Shown: positions 17,922 through 29,758, counted from the first letter of the stretch. The stretch is DNA of 64,000 nucleotides from Thioalkalivibrio sp. ALJT (GCF_000381825.1 NZ_KB907122.1:186001-250000); one strand, 5' to 3'. The notes: generated from the letters alone by a model not told the origin. Translations and numbers: made by a program.

Positions 17922-18758
17922 CTATTCCTCCGCGGGCGCGCGGCGGCGATGGCGGCGCCAGCGCTCCAGTGTGAGCAACGGACCCGACAAGGCGTAAATC
18001 ACAAACCCGGCCAGCAGCACCTTGGGCGGATCCAGGGCCAGCAGCATCAGGGCCACCACGACACCGACGATCGCGAAGAAGGGTACCCGGTGCTTGAAAT
18101 CCATATCCTTGAAGCTGAAGTAGGTCAGATTGCTGACCATCGCGGCACCCGCCAGCACGGTCACGATCAGGATGCCGATCACATAGGGGTCCGCCAGCTC
18201 GGCCGGGACTCCCCAGTCCTCCAGCACCCAGACCATCCCCACCAGCAAGGCCGCACTGGCCGGACTGGGCAGCCCCTGGAAGAAACGCTTGTCGCTGACG
18301 GCCAGACGACTGTTGAACCGGGCCAGTCGCAGCGCCGCCGCCGTGGCAAAGAAAAACGCGGCCACCCAGCCAAAGTTGCCCAGGTCATGCAGTTGCCAGA
18401 GGTAAACAATCAGCGCCGGGGCGACACCGAAGGAAACCAGGTCCGACAACGAATCGTACTGGGCACCGAATTCGCTCTGGGTATCGGTCATACGGGCCAC
18501 TCGCCCGTCCAGGGTATCCAGCACCATGGCCACGAATATCGCGATGGCGGCGGTGATGTACTCGCCATCAATCGCGGAGACAATGGCGAAGAAGCCCGAA
18601 AACAGCACCCCTGTGGTGAACAGGTTGGGGAGCAGATACACGCCACGCCGCCGCCGACCCTGCAGCGGGGCGCTGTCAGCCGCGTCGTCATGCAGCGGGC
18701 CTTCGCCCGCAATACGGCCGTCTCGCTCGCCGGACGGGTCGGAGCCCCCGGCGCTCAT
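17922..18758 (-). CDS. pssA: CDP-diacylglycerol-serine O-phosphatidyltransferase
   Basis: Integral membrane enzyme joining serine to CDP-diacylglycerol, the committed step to phosphatidylethanolamine. It has 278 residues with about eight membrane helices. The CDP-alcohol phosphotransferase motif D-G-x2-A-R-x8-G-x3-D-x3-D is complete, running from DGRVARMTDTQSEFG to AQYDSLSD. Its ATG overlaps the stop of the psd-like gene by 4 bp (ATGA). It therefore belongs to the ilvB-ilvH-ilvC-psd-like-pssA unit, an arrangement that recurs in related bacteria. Confidence 0.95.
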   Translation of the reverse strand: MSAGGSDPSGERDGRIAGEGPLHDDAADSAPLQGRRRRGVYLLPNLFTTGVLFSGFFAIVSAIDGEYITAAIAIFVAMVLDTLDGRVARMTDTQSEFGAQYDSLSDLVSFGVAPALIVYLWQLHDLGNFGWVAAFFFATAAALRLARFNSRLAVSDKRFFQGLPSPASAALLVGMVWVLEDWGVPAELADPYVIGILIVTVLAGAAMVSNLTYFSFKDMDFKHRVPFFAIVGVVVALMLLALDPPKVLLAGFVIYALSGPLLTLERWRRHRRRAPAEE

Positions 18759-19497
18759 TGCATCACCTCTGCGGTACCCTCGCGGTCCCCGTCGGAGCCT
18801 GCCCCCGGCAGCCCGCCCAGCAGGACGGAGCCGGCCAGCACGTGCTGCCCGGGTTCAACCATCACGTGCGCGCCCTCCGGCAACCAGATCTCGAAGCGGC
18901 CGCCGAAGCCGGCGAAACCCATGCGTTTGCCACGTCCCAGACGATTCCCGGGGATGTTGTCCTGCATGCGGATCATGCGCGGCCAGTGGTCCACACTGAG
19001 CGCGAGGGTCATGCGCACGCCCTCATCGTTCTCGAGGGCATAGGCGAGACGCCCTTCGAGCTGGGCGTCCGGGGGCGTATCCGTCTCCTTGCCCGGCCAG
19101 ACCCGTTCACGGATCTCGGCCTCTTGCGGGGCGTGTACGTTGTACTCGCCAAGGCGCCGCTGGCGCAGGCGGATACAAACCGCCGGCTTTCCGGTAAACG
19201 GGTCTCGCGCCTCGGTAACCGCTTCGACCGTCGCATCAGCCGGGGCAATCACGCCCAGCGCCGGAGCCGGGACCGGTGCATTACGCCGCAGGTCACGGAA
19301 CACGGCCATCAGGAATACGGTGAGGATCACCATGAACAGCCCCAGCTCGGCCTCGCCAAAGAGCAGCGAGATCACCGCCATCCAGGCAGAGATAATCACG
19401 AACAGGCGACCTTCGGGAGCGAGCGGGAAGAGCATGGCGACCTCGGAAGGAAGACGGGAGCGGTCCGGGGCTTGCGTCCCGGACCGCTCCCCAGCCA

Positions 19498-19498
<1 letters not shown>
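18755..19498 (-). CDS. Phosphatidylserine decarboxylase-like protein lacking the pyruvoyl serine
   Basis: It has 247 residues, related to the short (archaeal/PssD-like) phosphatidylserine decarboxylases: two membrane helices near residues 32-65, then VIAPADATVEAV, a YNVHAP segment and a C-terminal block GFAGFGGRFEIWLPEG. In active enzymes the equivalent of FGGR is FGSR, and the Ser becomes the pyruvoyl cofactor. Here the codons read GGC GGC, so that residue is Gly. It is therefore probably not a decarboxylase. The genome has a normal psd at 6905. Its start overlaps the ilvC stop (TGATG) and its end overlaps pssA. A lipid-binding or PssA-regulatory role is only a guess. Confidence 0.8.
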
Positions 19499-21076
<1,578 letters not shown>

Positions 21077-21098
21077 ATGGCTCTTCCCTGTACCCGGC

Positions 21099-22817
21099 TC
21101 AGACCAGGATCATTTCGTTCTGGCCGGCACCGGCCGGGATCATTGGATAGACGTTCTCGGACTGATCGGTGATGAAGTCCAGGAACACCAGGCGCTCCTT
21201 CTGCGCCAGGGCCTCCTTGATCGCACCCTCGACGTCCCCGGGCTGGGTGACCTGGATGCCGACATGACCATAGGCCTCGGCCAGCTTCACGAAGTCCGGC
21301 AGGGCATCCATGTAGGACATCGCGTAGCGACCCTGATAGAAGAATTCCTGCCACTGCCGGACCATGCCCAGGTAGCGGTTGTTCAGATTGAGGATCTTCA
21401 GCGGCAGCTGGTACTGGAAGCAGGTGGACAGCTCCTGGATGCACATCTGGATGCTGGCCTCGCCGGTGATGCAGCCCACTGTCGCGTCCGGGTGCGCGAA
21501 CTGCACGCCCATCGCGAATGGCAGACCCACGCCCATCGTGCCCAGGCCACCGGAGTTGATCCAGCGATTCGGCTTGTCGAAGCGATAGAACTGCGCGGCC
21601 CACATCTGGTGCTGACCCACGTCCGAGGTCACGAAGGCATCGCCCTGAGTCAGTTCCCAGAACTTCTGCACCACGTACTGCGGCTTGATCAGTTCGGAAT
21701 TCTGGTCGTACTTCAGGCAGTCCTGCGCCTGCCATTCCTCGATCTGCTTCCACCAGGTGGCGAGGGCCTCGGCATCCGGCTTGCCGCCGTTCTCGCCCAG
21801 CGCCTTGATCAGCTCGCGCAGCACCGGCTCCACTTCGCCGACGATCGGCACGTCCACCTTCACATTCTTGGAGATGGAAGACGGATCGACGTCCACGTGC
21901 ACGATCTTCGCATGTGGGCAGAACTTCTCGATGTTGCCGGTCACGCGGTCATCGAAGCGCGCGCCGATCGCAATCAGCACGTCCGCGTGGTGCATGGCCA
22001 TGTTGGCCTCGTACGTCCCGTGCATGCCGAGCATGCCCAGATACTGCTTGTCGGACGCCGGATAGCCGCCCAGCCCCATCAGGGTATTGGTGATCGGATA
22101 GCCCAGCTTGCGGGTGAATTCCGTCAGCGCCCCGGAGCCCTTGCCCAGGATCACGCCGCCGCCGGTGTAGATCATCGGCTGCTTCGCCGACAGGATCAGG
22201 TCCACTGCCTTGCGGATCTGCCCGGTGTGCCCCCTGGAGGTCGGGTTATAGGAGCGCATGCGGATGCTCTCCGGGTATTCGAACTCGCAGCTGGCGGCGG
22301 TCACGTCTTTCGGGATATCCACTACCACCGGGCCCGGGCGGCCGGTGGTCGCCACGTAGAAGGCCTTCTTGATGGTGCTGGCCAGGTCTTTCACGTCCTT
22401 GACCAGGAAGTTGTGCTTCACGCAGGGACGGGTGATACCGACCGTGTCCACCTCCTGGAAGGCATCGTTGCCAATCAGGCTGGTCGGGACCTGGCCGGAA
22501 AACACCACCAGCGGCACCGAATCCATGTACGCATCGGCAATGCCGGTAATCGCATTGGTGGCACCGGGGCCGGAGGTCACCAGTGCGACACCGGGCTTGT
22601 CGCAGGACTTGGCGTAGCCCTCTGCCGCGTGCACCGCGCCCTGCTCGTGGCGGGTCAACACATGCGAGACCTGGTCCTGCCTGTACAGCGCATCGTAGAT
22701 ATGCAGTACCGCCCCCCCCGGATACCCGAATACAACCTCAACGCCCTCGGCCTGCAGGCTGCGGCAGAAGATTTCGGCGCCGGTGATGGCGGTGGAGGAA
22801 CTGGCGGTCTCGGACAT
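21099..22817 (-). CDS. ilvB: Acetolactate synthase, large (catalytic) subunit
   Basis: Thiamine-diphosphate enzyme condensing pyruvate to acetolactate. It has 572 residues. The catalytic Glu lies in LTRHEQGAVHAAEGYA near residue 52. FAD-domain residues follow, and the C-terminal ThDP motif runs from TGEASIQMCIQELST to NNRYLGMVRQWQE. The usual GDGSF of this motif reads GEASI here, as in some family members. The ATG at 22817 (MSETASS) was chosen over a longer frame. It is first in the ilv operon. The 138-bp upstream gap to mutS2 shows no leader peptide rich in branched-chain codons that I could recognise. Confidence 0.97.
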   Translation of the reverse strand: MSETASSSTAITGAEIFCRSLQAEGVEVVFGYPGGAVLHIYDALYRQDQVSHVLTRHEQGAVHAAEGYAKSCDKPGVALVTSGPGATNAITGIADAYMDSVPLVVFSGQVPTSLIGNDAFQEVDTVGITRPCVKHNFLVKDVKDLASTIKKAFYVATTGRPGPVVVDIPKDVTAASCEFEYPESIRMRSYNPTSRGHTGQIRKAVDLILSAKQPMIYTGGGVILGKGSGALTEFTRKLGYPITNTLMGLGGYPASDKQYLGMLGMHGTYEANMAMHHADVLIAIGARFDDRVTGNIEKFCPHAKIVHVDVDPSSISKNVKVDVPIVGEVEPVLRELIKALGENGGKPDAEALATWWKQIEEWQAQDCLKYDQNSELIKPQYVVQKFWELTQGDAFVTSDVGQHQMWAAQFYRFDKPNRWINSGGLGTMGVGLPFAMGVQFAHPDATVGCITGEASIQMCIQELSTCFQYQLPLKILNLNNRYLGMVRQWQEFFYQGRYAMSYMDALPDFVKLAEAYGHVGIQVTQPGDVEGAIKEALAQKERLVFLDFITDQSENVYPMIPAGAGQNEMILV

Positions 22818-22955
22818 GGTGGTCAACTTCCTTACCGGGGGCTTGCACGCGATCGTCAGCCGATCCCGCACTTAGAATCAAAATAGCCCACCATCGTAAT
22901 ATGAAATCGCTCCCGTTTCACGCCATGACGCGCAAAACCGGGGCAATGCCGGGTC

Positions 22956-24539
22956 TCAGACCGCGTCGGCGCCGGCCTGTGCAGTGGGCAGTTCGGCGAA
23001 GTGCTCGCGGGCGCGGGCGACCAGCTGCGGCGGCAGGCCGTTCTTTTCCGCGATCGTCAGGCCGAAGGAGACCCCCGGCTCGCCGAGCAACAGGCGATAG
23101 GTCGGCGACAGGGTCTCGGCGTCGAACTGCATGGACGCATTGATGATGCCCTGATGCTGTGCGGCATAGTCCTTCAGCGGCGCGAGGTGGGTATTCACGA
23201 TCCCGCGGGTGCCGCGGTCACGCAGCTCGTCCAGCATCGCCATCGCCAGGGCCGCGCCCTCGTCGGGGTCCGTACCCGTGCCCAGCTCGTCGAGCAGGAT
23301 CAGGCTGTCCGCACTGGCGTGTTCCAGGATGCGCTTGAGCACCTCGACATGCCCGGCAAAGGTGGACAGGTGGTGGAACAGGCTCTGGTTGTCGCCGACA
23401 TCCACCATCACCTGATCAAAACGCCCGATGCGGCAGTCCTGTTCTGCCGGGATATGCAGCCCGCACCAGGCCATGGTGACCAGCAGCCCCAGCGTCTTCA
23501 GCGCGACCGTCTTGCCACCGGTGTTCGGCCCGGTGATCAACAACAGCGGCTGCTCGCCATCCAGCCGGATCGACAGCGGCACCGGCTGCGGGCCATTGCC
23601 CTCGGCGAACTGCAATAACAGCAGCGGGTGGTAGGCCTCGGCCAGTTCCACTGTGGCCGCATCCTCCAGTGCCGGGGCATGGGCATTCATCTGCGCGGAG
23701 AGCTGCGCCGCGGCGGAGGCCAGATCAATCCAGGTCAGCGCGGTCAGCATCAGCTCCAGCGCCTCGCCATGTTCGCGCACGTAGCCGGTCAGCTCGCGCA
23801 GCAGACGCTGCTGCTCGGTGTTGATCTGGCCATTCACCGTATCCAGCTGGTTGTTCAGCGGCACCGCCTCGATCGGCTCGATGATCTGGTCACGCCCGCC
23901 CATCGCGGTGCCGCGGCGCACGCCCTTGACCGCATTCGCGGCGTCGCCGCGCAGCACCATCACGGCGCGCTCCTGATGCCACTGCACCTTCAGTGCATCC
24001 TCACCCTTCTGCACGACATCAGAGGCCGCCAGACGCTTTTTCACCACCGCCTCCACCTCGTCGCGCAGGCGGTTGCGCTGTTCGAAGCCCTCGACCAGCG
24101 ACGGGCTGGCATCCTCGCGCAGCGAGCCACCGGGGTTCAGACAGGCCGACAGGCGCTGCTCCAGCGCCTCGGGCGGGTACAGCTTGTTCAGATCTGCCGG
24201 GTAGATCTCCGGGGTATCGGCGAGCTGGTCCGCCAGCTCGCGGGCATGGCGCATGATGGTCTGCAGGTTGTGCAACGCCTGCACCGGGAGGGCCGCGCCG
24301 GGATTGGCCGCCTGACGCAGCGCCGCACGCACGTCCGGCAGCTGCCCCAGCCGCGGCAGGGTACCGGCGTCCAGGCGCTGGCGCGCGACGGTGACCGCCT
24401 TTTGCAGGGCCCGGGCGGCATCCAGGTTCGGCGCCGGCTCCAGGCCGCGCGCGGCATCGGCACCGTAGGGGGTGGCGGTCAGGCGCTCCAGCAGGCGCTG
24501 GATCGCGGGGAATTCGAGGGCCTTCAGATCAACCTGCAT
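22956..24539 (-). CDS. MutS2-type ATPase without Smr domain
   Basis: MutS-family protein of the MutS2 branch, 527 residues. The core/clamp helices occupy about 1-300. The ATPase domain has Walker A ITGPNTGGKTVALKTLG near residue 335, the block DVGDNQSLFHHLSTFAGHV, Walker B LILLDELGTGTDPDEGAAL and the H motif VNTHLAPLKDYA. Typical MutS2 is about 780 residues with a KOW linker and a C-terminal Smr nuclease. Here the protein ends just after the ATPase, and no Smr remnant is seen in the 138 bp downstream. Without the nuclease it may bind branched DNA or collided ribosomes, but this is inference. Confidence 0.85.
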   Translation of the reverse strand: MQVDLKALEFPAIQRLLERLTATPYGADAARGLEPAPNLDAARALQKAVTVARQRLDAGTLPRLGQLPDVRAALRQAANPGAALPVQALHNLQTIMRHARELADQLADTPEIYPADLNKLYPPEALEQRLSACLNPGGSLREDASPSLVEGFEQRNRLRDEVEAVVKKRLAASDVVQKGEDALKVQWHQERAVMVLRGDAANAVKGVRRGTAMGGRDQIIEPIEAVPLNNQLDTVNGQINTEQQRLLRELTGYVREHGEALELMLTALTWIDLASAAAQLSAQMNAHAPALEDAATVELAEAYHPLLLLQFAEGNGPQPVPLSIRLDGEQPLLLITGPNTGGKTVALKTLGLLVTMAWCGLHIPAEQDCRIGRFDQVMVDVGDNQSLFHHLSTFAGHVEVLKRILEHASADSLILLDELGTGTDPDEGAALAMAMLDELRDRGTRGIVNTHLAPLKDYAAQHQGIINASMQFDAETLSPTYRLLLGEPGVSFGLTIAEKNGLPPQLVARAREHFAELPTAQAGADAV

Positions 24540-24610
24540 GACATACCCTTGTTCACGAAATCTTTACCCTGGATTGGGCTTCGGGGCCTGCGCAGGAACG
24601 TGCTTGCACT

Positions 24611-24673
24611 CGAAGCCCCTGACAAAGTCGGATACAGGCAGGGGCTTCGCCGGCAAGCCGGCTCCCACAAAGG
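24611..24673 (+). repeat. REP-like palindromic element
   Basis: CGAAGCCCCTG (24611-24621) is exactly complementary to CAGGGGCTTCG (24639-24649). The right part continues as TTCGCCGGCAAGCCGGCTCC and CACAAAGG, very like the REP sequences of Pseudomonas and relatives. It lies in the 136-bp gap between mutS2 and the aldo/keto reductase gene, with nothing else recognisable there. Confidence 0.7.
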
Positions 24674-24675
24674 TG

Positions 24676-25845
24676 TCAGCCTTCCTCGGCCTTCTGGAAC
24701 ATGCCGAGGTAGGCCTTTTTGTCCATCATCGGCTCGCGCATCACCGCCAGCATGTCGTCCAGGTGTGCCGGCGTACTCATACCGACCAGCGAGGTGCCCA
24801 GCCCCGGCGTGGAGCGGTTGAACTGCAGCGCGCGCTGGGCCGGATTGGGCAGGCTGGCCAGTTGCTGCTCCACCACCTCTACCGACTGCTGCGCCAGGTG
24901 CCCCTTGAGCATGGAATGCGAGGCAATCATGTACACCTCAAGCTGGTGCGCCGCCTGCAGAGGACTCGCCACGTTGCCCTGCCCGGTGGCGGTGTTGAAG
25001 CGGGTAAAGCCCTCCAGCATCACCTGGTTGAACGGCAGCATCGCAATCTTGAAGTGATGCCGGGCATGGTCGTCGCCGGTCACCGTCTGCGCGGCGCGCT
25101 CGGCCAGCCCCTGCATCGAGGTCAGCGACTGGAACACCGCAGCATCGGTCTCCTCGCGAAAGCCCTCGAAGGTGGAGATGCCGTAGGCGCGGATCTTCTT
25201 CTCGCGCGCGGCGCGCTCCAGCACCTCGAACACCGGCTCCAGCTTGCGGTTGGTCGCTTCCTTGCCGATCTCGTGGATGTGCACCTCGGGCTGGTCGATG
25301 ATGAAGGCATCCAGCGTCTCCACCCCCATCAGCGAGCGCGACAGCTCCATCTGGTAGTGGATGTATTCCGGCGTCAGCAGGTGCGCGCCCTTGGCCAGAT
25401 CGTCTTTCGTCCCCATGCCCTGGGACTCGATCTCGCGCTGGAACCAGGCCTCCATGTCCTCCGGCGGCCCGCCGCGCAGGGTCAGGAAGCCGCCCTTGGA
25501 GATCAGGAACATCGCCTCGCGCGGGACCCCGGCCTCCAGTGCGGTACGCACGCCCGCCCCGACGGCCGCCAGCGAGCGCCCGTACCGGTAGTGCGCCCCG
25601 GTATCCACCACGTTGACGCCCTCGGTCAGCCCGCGCGCGACAATCGCGGAGATCTGCGCGTCCACCTCGGCGGTGGCCGCGCCACCAAAGGTGCCGATTC
25701 CGAGGCTCGACAGGCGCATCTTCGCGCGCGAGAACTCGCTGTAATGCCCCTCGGCGGCCTTGCCCTCGGCCACGAACTGCTCCGCGTAGCGGCGCGTTGC
25801 CTTGGCGTTGGCGTATCCGGGTATCAGTTTCTGCTCGGACTCCAT
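24676..25845 (-). CDS. Aldo/keto reductase family oxidoreductase
   Basis: It has 389 residues, an NADPH-dependent TIM-barrel reductase-like protein. The family opening RLSSLGIGTFGGA is followed by NVVDTGAHYRYGRSLAAVG, where D-x4-Y gives the catalytic Asp/Tyr pattern, and FLISKGGFLTLRG, which keeps the catalytic Lys. A segment DAFIIDQPEVHIHEIG replaces the usual DLYQLH(x)P. At nearly 390 residues it is longer than the roughly 320 usual, with inserts in the second half. The ribosome-binding site GAGGAGACGC fixes the start at 25845. No substrate can be inferred, and it lies 140 bp after the deacetylase gene. Confidence 0.85.
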   Translation of the reverse strand: MESEQKLIPGYANAKATRRYAEQFVAEGKAAEGHYSEFSRAKMRLSSLGIGTFGGAATAEVDAQISAIVARGLTEGVNVVDTGAHYRYGRSLAAVGAGVRTALEAGVPREAMFLISKGGFLTLRGGPPEDMEAWFQREIESQGMGTKDDLAKGAHLLTPEYIHYQMELSRSLMGVETLDAFIIDQPEVHIHEIGKEATNRKLEPVFEVLERAAREKKIRAYGISTFEGFREETDAAVFQSLTSMQGLAERAAQTVTGDDHARHHFKIAMLPFNQVMLEGFTRFNTATGQGNVASPLQAAHQLEVYMIASHSMLKGHLAQQSVEVVEQQLASLPNPAQRALQFNRSTPGLGTSLVGMSTPAHLDDMLAVMREPMMDKKAYLGMFQKAEEG

Positions 25846-25985
25846 GCGTCTCCTCGCTCGATCAGACGTCGTACCGACCGGGTGCCCCCCAGCCTGCAAG
25901 CTGTGGAATCCTACGTCAGCCGACGGGATTTGCGAAAACCCGCAGGCGGGCCGGGCTACTCCCACCCCGCCTCACTCCGCCGCAG

Positions 25986-27206
25986 TCAGCCTTGCGCGAA
26001 CAAAGGATGCGTGGCTAAAAGGTGCTCCAGGCGGGCGTTGAGTTCAGAACGGACCGGGCCCGAGCGGTCGGCGTCGAGGCGGGAAACGAACAGGTTGTCG
26101 TACCAGTCTTCCTCCTCGTCCATGTCCCAGTCGACCTCGCGCAGCAGGGCCTGGCCGGCCGCCGGGATTGCGGCGGGGAGCTCGCGATCGGTCAGCAGGG
26201 CCCAGACCCCGGTCCAGCAGCGCGCCAGTGCCAGCGGGTGATAGCCGCCGCCCCCCAGGACCAGGAGTTTTGGCGTGCCGTCGGCGTGGCGCGGGCTGGT
26301 CTCGATCACGTCGTCGATGCAGGCGAGGAAGCACTGGGTGGAGATGCCGAACTTGCCGAGCGGGTCCGGCAACAGCGCATCGGTCCCGGCCTGGACCACG
26401 ACCGCATCCGGCTGCCAGCGGGTGCGCACGGCCTCCCAGACGGCCGTGAAGGCGGCGCGAAACTCCGTGTCGTTGGTCTCCTTCGGCAGCGGCAGGTTCA
26501 CGGCGTTGCCCAGCGGTCCGGTGTCCTCGATGCGGCCGCCCTCGAACGGGTAGCCGTATTCGGTGTCCATGTGCAGGGAGACGGTGAGCACGTCCGGGTC
26601 GTCGGTGAACGCGGCCTCGACCCCGTCGCCGTGGTGGGCGTCGATATCCAGATACAGCACGCGCTGCCCGGCCTGACGCAGGCGCAGGATCGCCAGTGCC
26701 GGGTCATTGAAGTAGCAGAAGCCGCGCGCCTGGTCGGGTGCGGCGTGGTGCATGCCGCCGGCCGGGTTGAAGGCCATGCGCCCGTCCAGCACCACCTCGG
26801 CGCCCTGGATGGAGCCCCAGGTGGCGGTGGCCGGGGTCGCGAAGAAACCGGCGAAGAACGGGTTCTCGAAATTGCCGATGTTGTGACGGTCGCGGTAGCG
26901 CTGGAAGACCTTGCCCAGCGCCTCGGCGCGCTGCATCGCGGCCACGTATTCGCGGGTGTGGAACCACTCGAGCTCGGCCGGCTGGGCACGGCGGGTGACC
27001 GCCATCTCCTGCGGCGTGATCGCGTCATAGGCCTCGATCAGATCGATGGTCAGCGAGACGCGCGGGATGCCGAGCGGGTGGTTGTCGCCATAGCTGTGCC
27101 CGCGATAGCGCGGGGCATGCAGCAGCGTGGCATGACGGCGGGCCGGGCTGCGTTTCGAACCACAGGCCTCGGCGGGCGTATCGCTCGTTTCGGGGGTGGC
27201 ACTCAC
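25986..27206 (-). CDS. Histone-deacetylase-family (AcuC-like) lysine deacetylase
   Basis: Zinc-dependent arginase/deacetylase-fold protein, 406 residues. Active-site elements are all present: the HH dyad in PAGGMHHAAPDQARGFCYFND, zinc ligands Asp and His in LDIDAHHGDG, the third Asp in GTDALLPDPLG, and the transition-state Tyr in GGGGYHPLALARCW. The C-terminal 70 residues are acidic (MDEEEDWYDN). The start is a GTG overlapping the cbbO stop (GTGA), so it is translationally coupled to the Rubisco-activase-type genes. That coupling suggests a deacylase acting on carbon-fixation proteins, an inference from context. Polyamine or other acyl substrates are also possible. Confidence 0.88.
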   Translation of the reverse strand: MSATPETSDTPAEACGSKRSPARRHATLLHAPRYRGHSYGDNHPLGIPRVSLTIDLIEAYDAITPQEMAVTRRAQPAELEWFHTREYVAAMQRAEALGKVFQRYRDRHNIGNFENPFFAGFFATPATATWGSIQGAEVVLDGRMAFNPAGGMHHAAPDQARGFCYFNDPALAILRLRQAGQRVLYLDIDAHHGDGVEAAFTDDPDVLTVSLHMDTEYGYPFEGGRIEDTGPLGNAVNLPLPKETNDTEFRAAFTAVWEAVRTRWQPDAVVVQAGTDALLPDPLGKFGISTQCFLACIDDVIETSPRHADGTPKLLVLGGGGYHPLALARCWTGVWALLTDRELPAAIPAAGQALLREVDWDMDEEEDWYDNLFVSRLDADRSGPVRSELNARLEHLLATHPLFAQG

Positions 27207-29758
27207 TGGCGCAGCCTCAGGTAGATCTCGGGCAGACGGCGCGGCAGCTCGTCCACGTGGTCGATGATGGTGTAGTGGCCGGGGCCGAAGATCGCCGGCA
27301 GGTACTCGGAGCCGGACGGGTCCAGGGTGATGCAGAACGGGTGTACGCCGGCGTCCACCGCTTCCTTCATCGCCATGCGCGTGTCCTCGTGCAGGTAGCG
27401 CTGGTCGCCGCCGTCGTCGTAGTCGGCCGGGCGGCCGTCGGACAGGATCAGCAGCAGCCGGCGCTGGGCCGAGCTGCGCCGGAACGCCTCCAGCGAGTGG
27501 CGGATGCCCGCGCCCATGCGCGAGGCCAGGCGCCCGGAGACCCCGGCGATGCGGGCGCGGACGGTGTCGTTCAGGTCCTCGTTGAAGTCCTTCAGCCAGT
27601 AGTAGTTGACCTGGTCGCGCTGCCTGGAGGCGAAGCCGGAGATCGCGTAGGGGTCGCCGACCTTCTCGATCGCCTCGGCGAACAGCATCATCCCCTCGCG
27701 CACGCGGTCGACGATCTTGCCCTGCCCGCCCGGGTGGCGCGCCATGATCGAGGTGGACATATCCGCCAGCATCAGCACGGCGGTATCGCGGTGCTGCACC
27801 GCACGGCGCCGGTAGATGAAGGCCTTCGGCGATAGCCCCGCCTTCTTGTCGGCGATGTAGTCGATCACCGCCTCGGTGTCGAGTTCGTCGCCGTCGAGCT
27901 GTTTTCTCAGCGGCGCCAGGCGCATCGGGCGCTGCATCTCCAGGCCGCGGGTCAGGCGCTTCAGGGTGTCGGCATTCTCGGACAGGATGGTGGCCGCCCG
28001 CTCCGGGTCCTCGTCGTCCAGCACCCGCTCATAGAGGTTCACCCAATCGGAGATGTAGCGCTGCTCGCGGTAGTCCCATTCCGGATACGGGATGCCGTCC
28101 TTCTTCGGGGTGTAGGGGGCCGCGCGCTTGGCCACCTGCGCCGGCTGCGGGATTCCGGTGCCGATGCGCCCGCCGGTGCCGGAGGTCTCCTGCTGCGGGG
28201 TCTGGATGTCGGCGTCCGGGTCCTTCTGCGCCTGCTCCGGGGCCTGCTGCGGCTGTTCCTCCTGCTTCTGCTGCTCGAACTTGTGCTCGTCGTGCGCCTC
28301 GTGGTCACGGAAGTCGGCCAGACTGCCGTCGCGTTTACGCTGCGGATACACCGGCAGCGACTGGTTCAGCGACAGCCCGGGCAGATAGGCCTCGGCGCGC
28401 TCCTCGATGGTGATCTCGGGGAAGGCCTCGTCGGCGAACAGCTCCTCGCCGACTGCCCAGGCGATGACCACATCCGTGTCCGGCTCCAGCACGCGCGCCA
28501 GACGCGGGTCCTGCGGCTCGTCGTGCAGCAGGGCCTGGTGGGCCTTCAGCGCGAAGTCGAAGTACACCCCGGCCGCGCCCTCCGGGCGCCCATGGGCCTC
28601 GGCCAGCGCCACCAGACGCGGCAGGAAGTTCGGGATGCGCGGGGCCAGGCGCGCGTTCACGCGCAGGTCCTCGGCCAGATCGAACAGCACCTGGAAGCGG
28701 AACATGCGCGCCTCGAAGGGCGCGAACAGCGGACGCCAGGTGATGCGCGAGCGGTCATCCAGCGGCGGATGCTCGACGCCGGCGCGGGCGAACAGGCGCT
28801 CCACGTCGCTGTGCGCATAGGTATCGAATGCGAGATGCGCGGCCGCGTGCTGGGTGGCGACGATGGCCTCCTCGCGCGAGTCCATCACCGCCGGCATGAA
28901 CAGGCGCCGACCGTCGGTCTCGAGCATCGGGCGGCCCTCGCCCGGCTTCCAGCTGGAATCCGCCAGCGGGATATCGGCGTCCAGCCAGGCCATCAGCACC
29001 AGACGCAGGAAGCGCCCGTGCATGCGCGGGCGAAAGCCCGGCAACGCCTCCAGCAGCAGCTTCAGGCTCTCGTCGCTCTCCAGGCGGAAATAAGCCTCGC
29101 CGCGCGAGCGCCCGGCCTTCAGCAGGTCCGCGCCGCGCCGCGCCCAGGACAGCAGGCCCTGGTCGCCGACCAGGTTGCGGGCAATCGGAGCGCCCTCGAG
29201 GTAGGCGTCCAGGGTCAGGCCGCGCTCGTCGAACAGGGTCTCGGCCGGCTCGATCAGCGCCCGCAGGCCGTCGATTCCACGCCCGCCGGCGAGCTTCTCG
29301 AAGTCGGTCTCGAAATAGGCCCGCGCATCCGGCAAGCTGCGCGCGCACCAGCGCAGACCGATCTCCGCCCACTCGCGCTCGCCGGCCTCGCCCCAGGTCG
29401 CATACACGCGATCGGCCTGGGCCATGAAGCCTTCCAGCGCGTAGTTCGAGTTGACCCACTCCTTGAAGCGGGCCGCCTGCTCCAGCCACAGTTCCACCGT
29501 CTGCATGTGCTCGGCGAGCCGCGCCGAGTGGCGCATGAAGCTCTTGCCCGACTCCCGGTCATGGAAGAACAGGTCGCGCGCGGTCTCAATCCAGCGCCGC
29601 GCGAGGGTGGCGCCAAACGGCCGGATGGCCGGCAGGGCTTCCTTCGTGTCGCGGTGGGCGACGAAGCTGATGTCCTCCAGGTGCTGGAGGATCTCCTCGA
29701 TCTCGACGAGTTCTTCCGCCTCCGGCTTCGCGCCGCCGTTGGTATCGATCTCGCTCAC
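27203..29758 (-). CDS. cbbO: CbbO/NorD-type VWA protein
   Basis: It has 851 residues, partner of the AAA+ protein CbbQ. The pair remodels inhibited Rubisco (CbbQO); the related NorQD pair activates nitric oxide reductase. A large helical N-terminal part spans about 1-480. An acidic, Gln-rich linker near 500-540 is low complexity. The C-terminal von Willebrand A domain has the MIDAS motif DMSTS near residue 657 and [15 protein letters not shown] near 775. The start is a GTG overlapping the cbbQ stop (GTGA). No rbcLS or nor genes are in the window, so the target is inferred. CbbO is preferred because the organism looks autotrophic and no nor genes are seen. Confidence 0.85.
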   Translation of the reverse strand: MSEIDTNGGAKPEAEELVEIEEILQHLEDISFVAHRDTKEALPAIRPFGATLARRWIETARDLFFHDRESGKSFMRHSARLAEHMQTVELWLEQAARFKEWVNSNYALEGFMAQADRVYATWGEAGEREWAEIGLRWCARSLPDARAYFETDFEKLAGGRGIDGLRALIEPAETLFDERGLTLDAYLEGAPIARNLVGDQGLLSWARRGADLLKAGRSRGEAYFRLESDESLKLLLEALPGFRPRMHGRFLRLVLMAWLDADIPLADSSWKPGEGRPMLETDGRRLFMPAVMDSREEAIVATQHAAAHLAFDTYAHSDVERLFARAGVEHPPLDDRSRITWRPLFAPFEARMFRFQVLFDLAEDLRVNARLAPRIPNFLPRLVALAEAHGRPEGAAGVYFDFALKAHQALLHDEPQDPRLARVLEPDTDVVIAWAVGEELFADEAFPEITIEERAEAYLPGLSLNQSLPVYPQRKRDGSLADFRDHEAHDEHKFEQQKQEEQPQQAPEQAQKDPDADIQTPQQETSGTGGRIGTGIPQPAQVAKRAAPYTPKKDGIPYPEWDYREQRYISDWVNLYERVLDDEDPERAATILSENADTLKRLTRGLEMQRPMRLAPLRKQLDGDELDTEAVIDYIADKKAGLSPKAFIYRRRAVQHRDTAVLMLADMSTSIMARHPGGQGKIVDRVREGMMLFAEAIEKVGDPYAISGFASRQRDQVNYYWLKDFNEDLNDTVRARIAGVSGRLASRMGAGIRHSLEAFRRSSAQRRLLLILSDGRPADYDDGGDQRYLHEDTRMAMKEAVDAGVHPFCITLDPSGSEYLPAIFGPGHYTIIDHVDELPRRLPEIYLRLRQ

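Noticed and set aside
21099-22817. GEASI instead of GDGSF in the ThDP motif of IlvB as evidence of inactivity
   Set aside because: This variation occurs in functional members, and the operon with ilvH and ilvC is intact.
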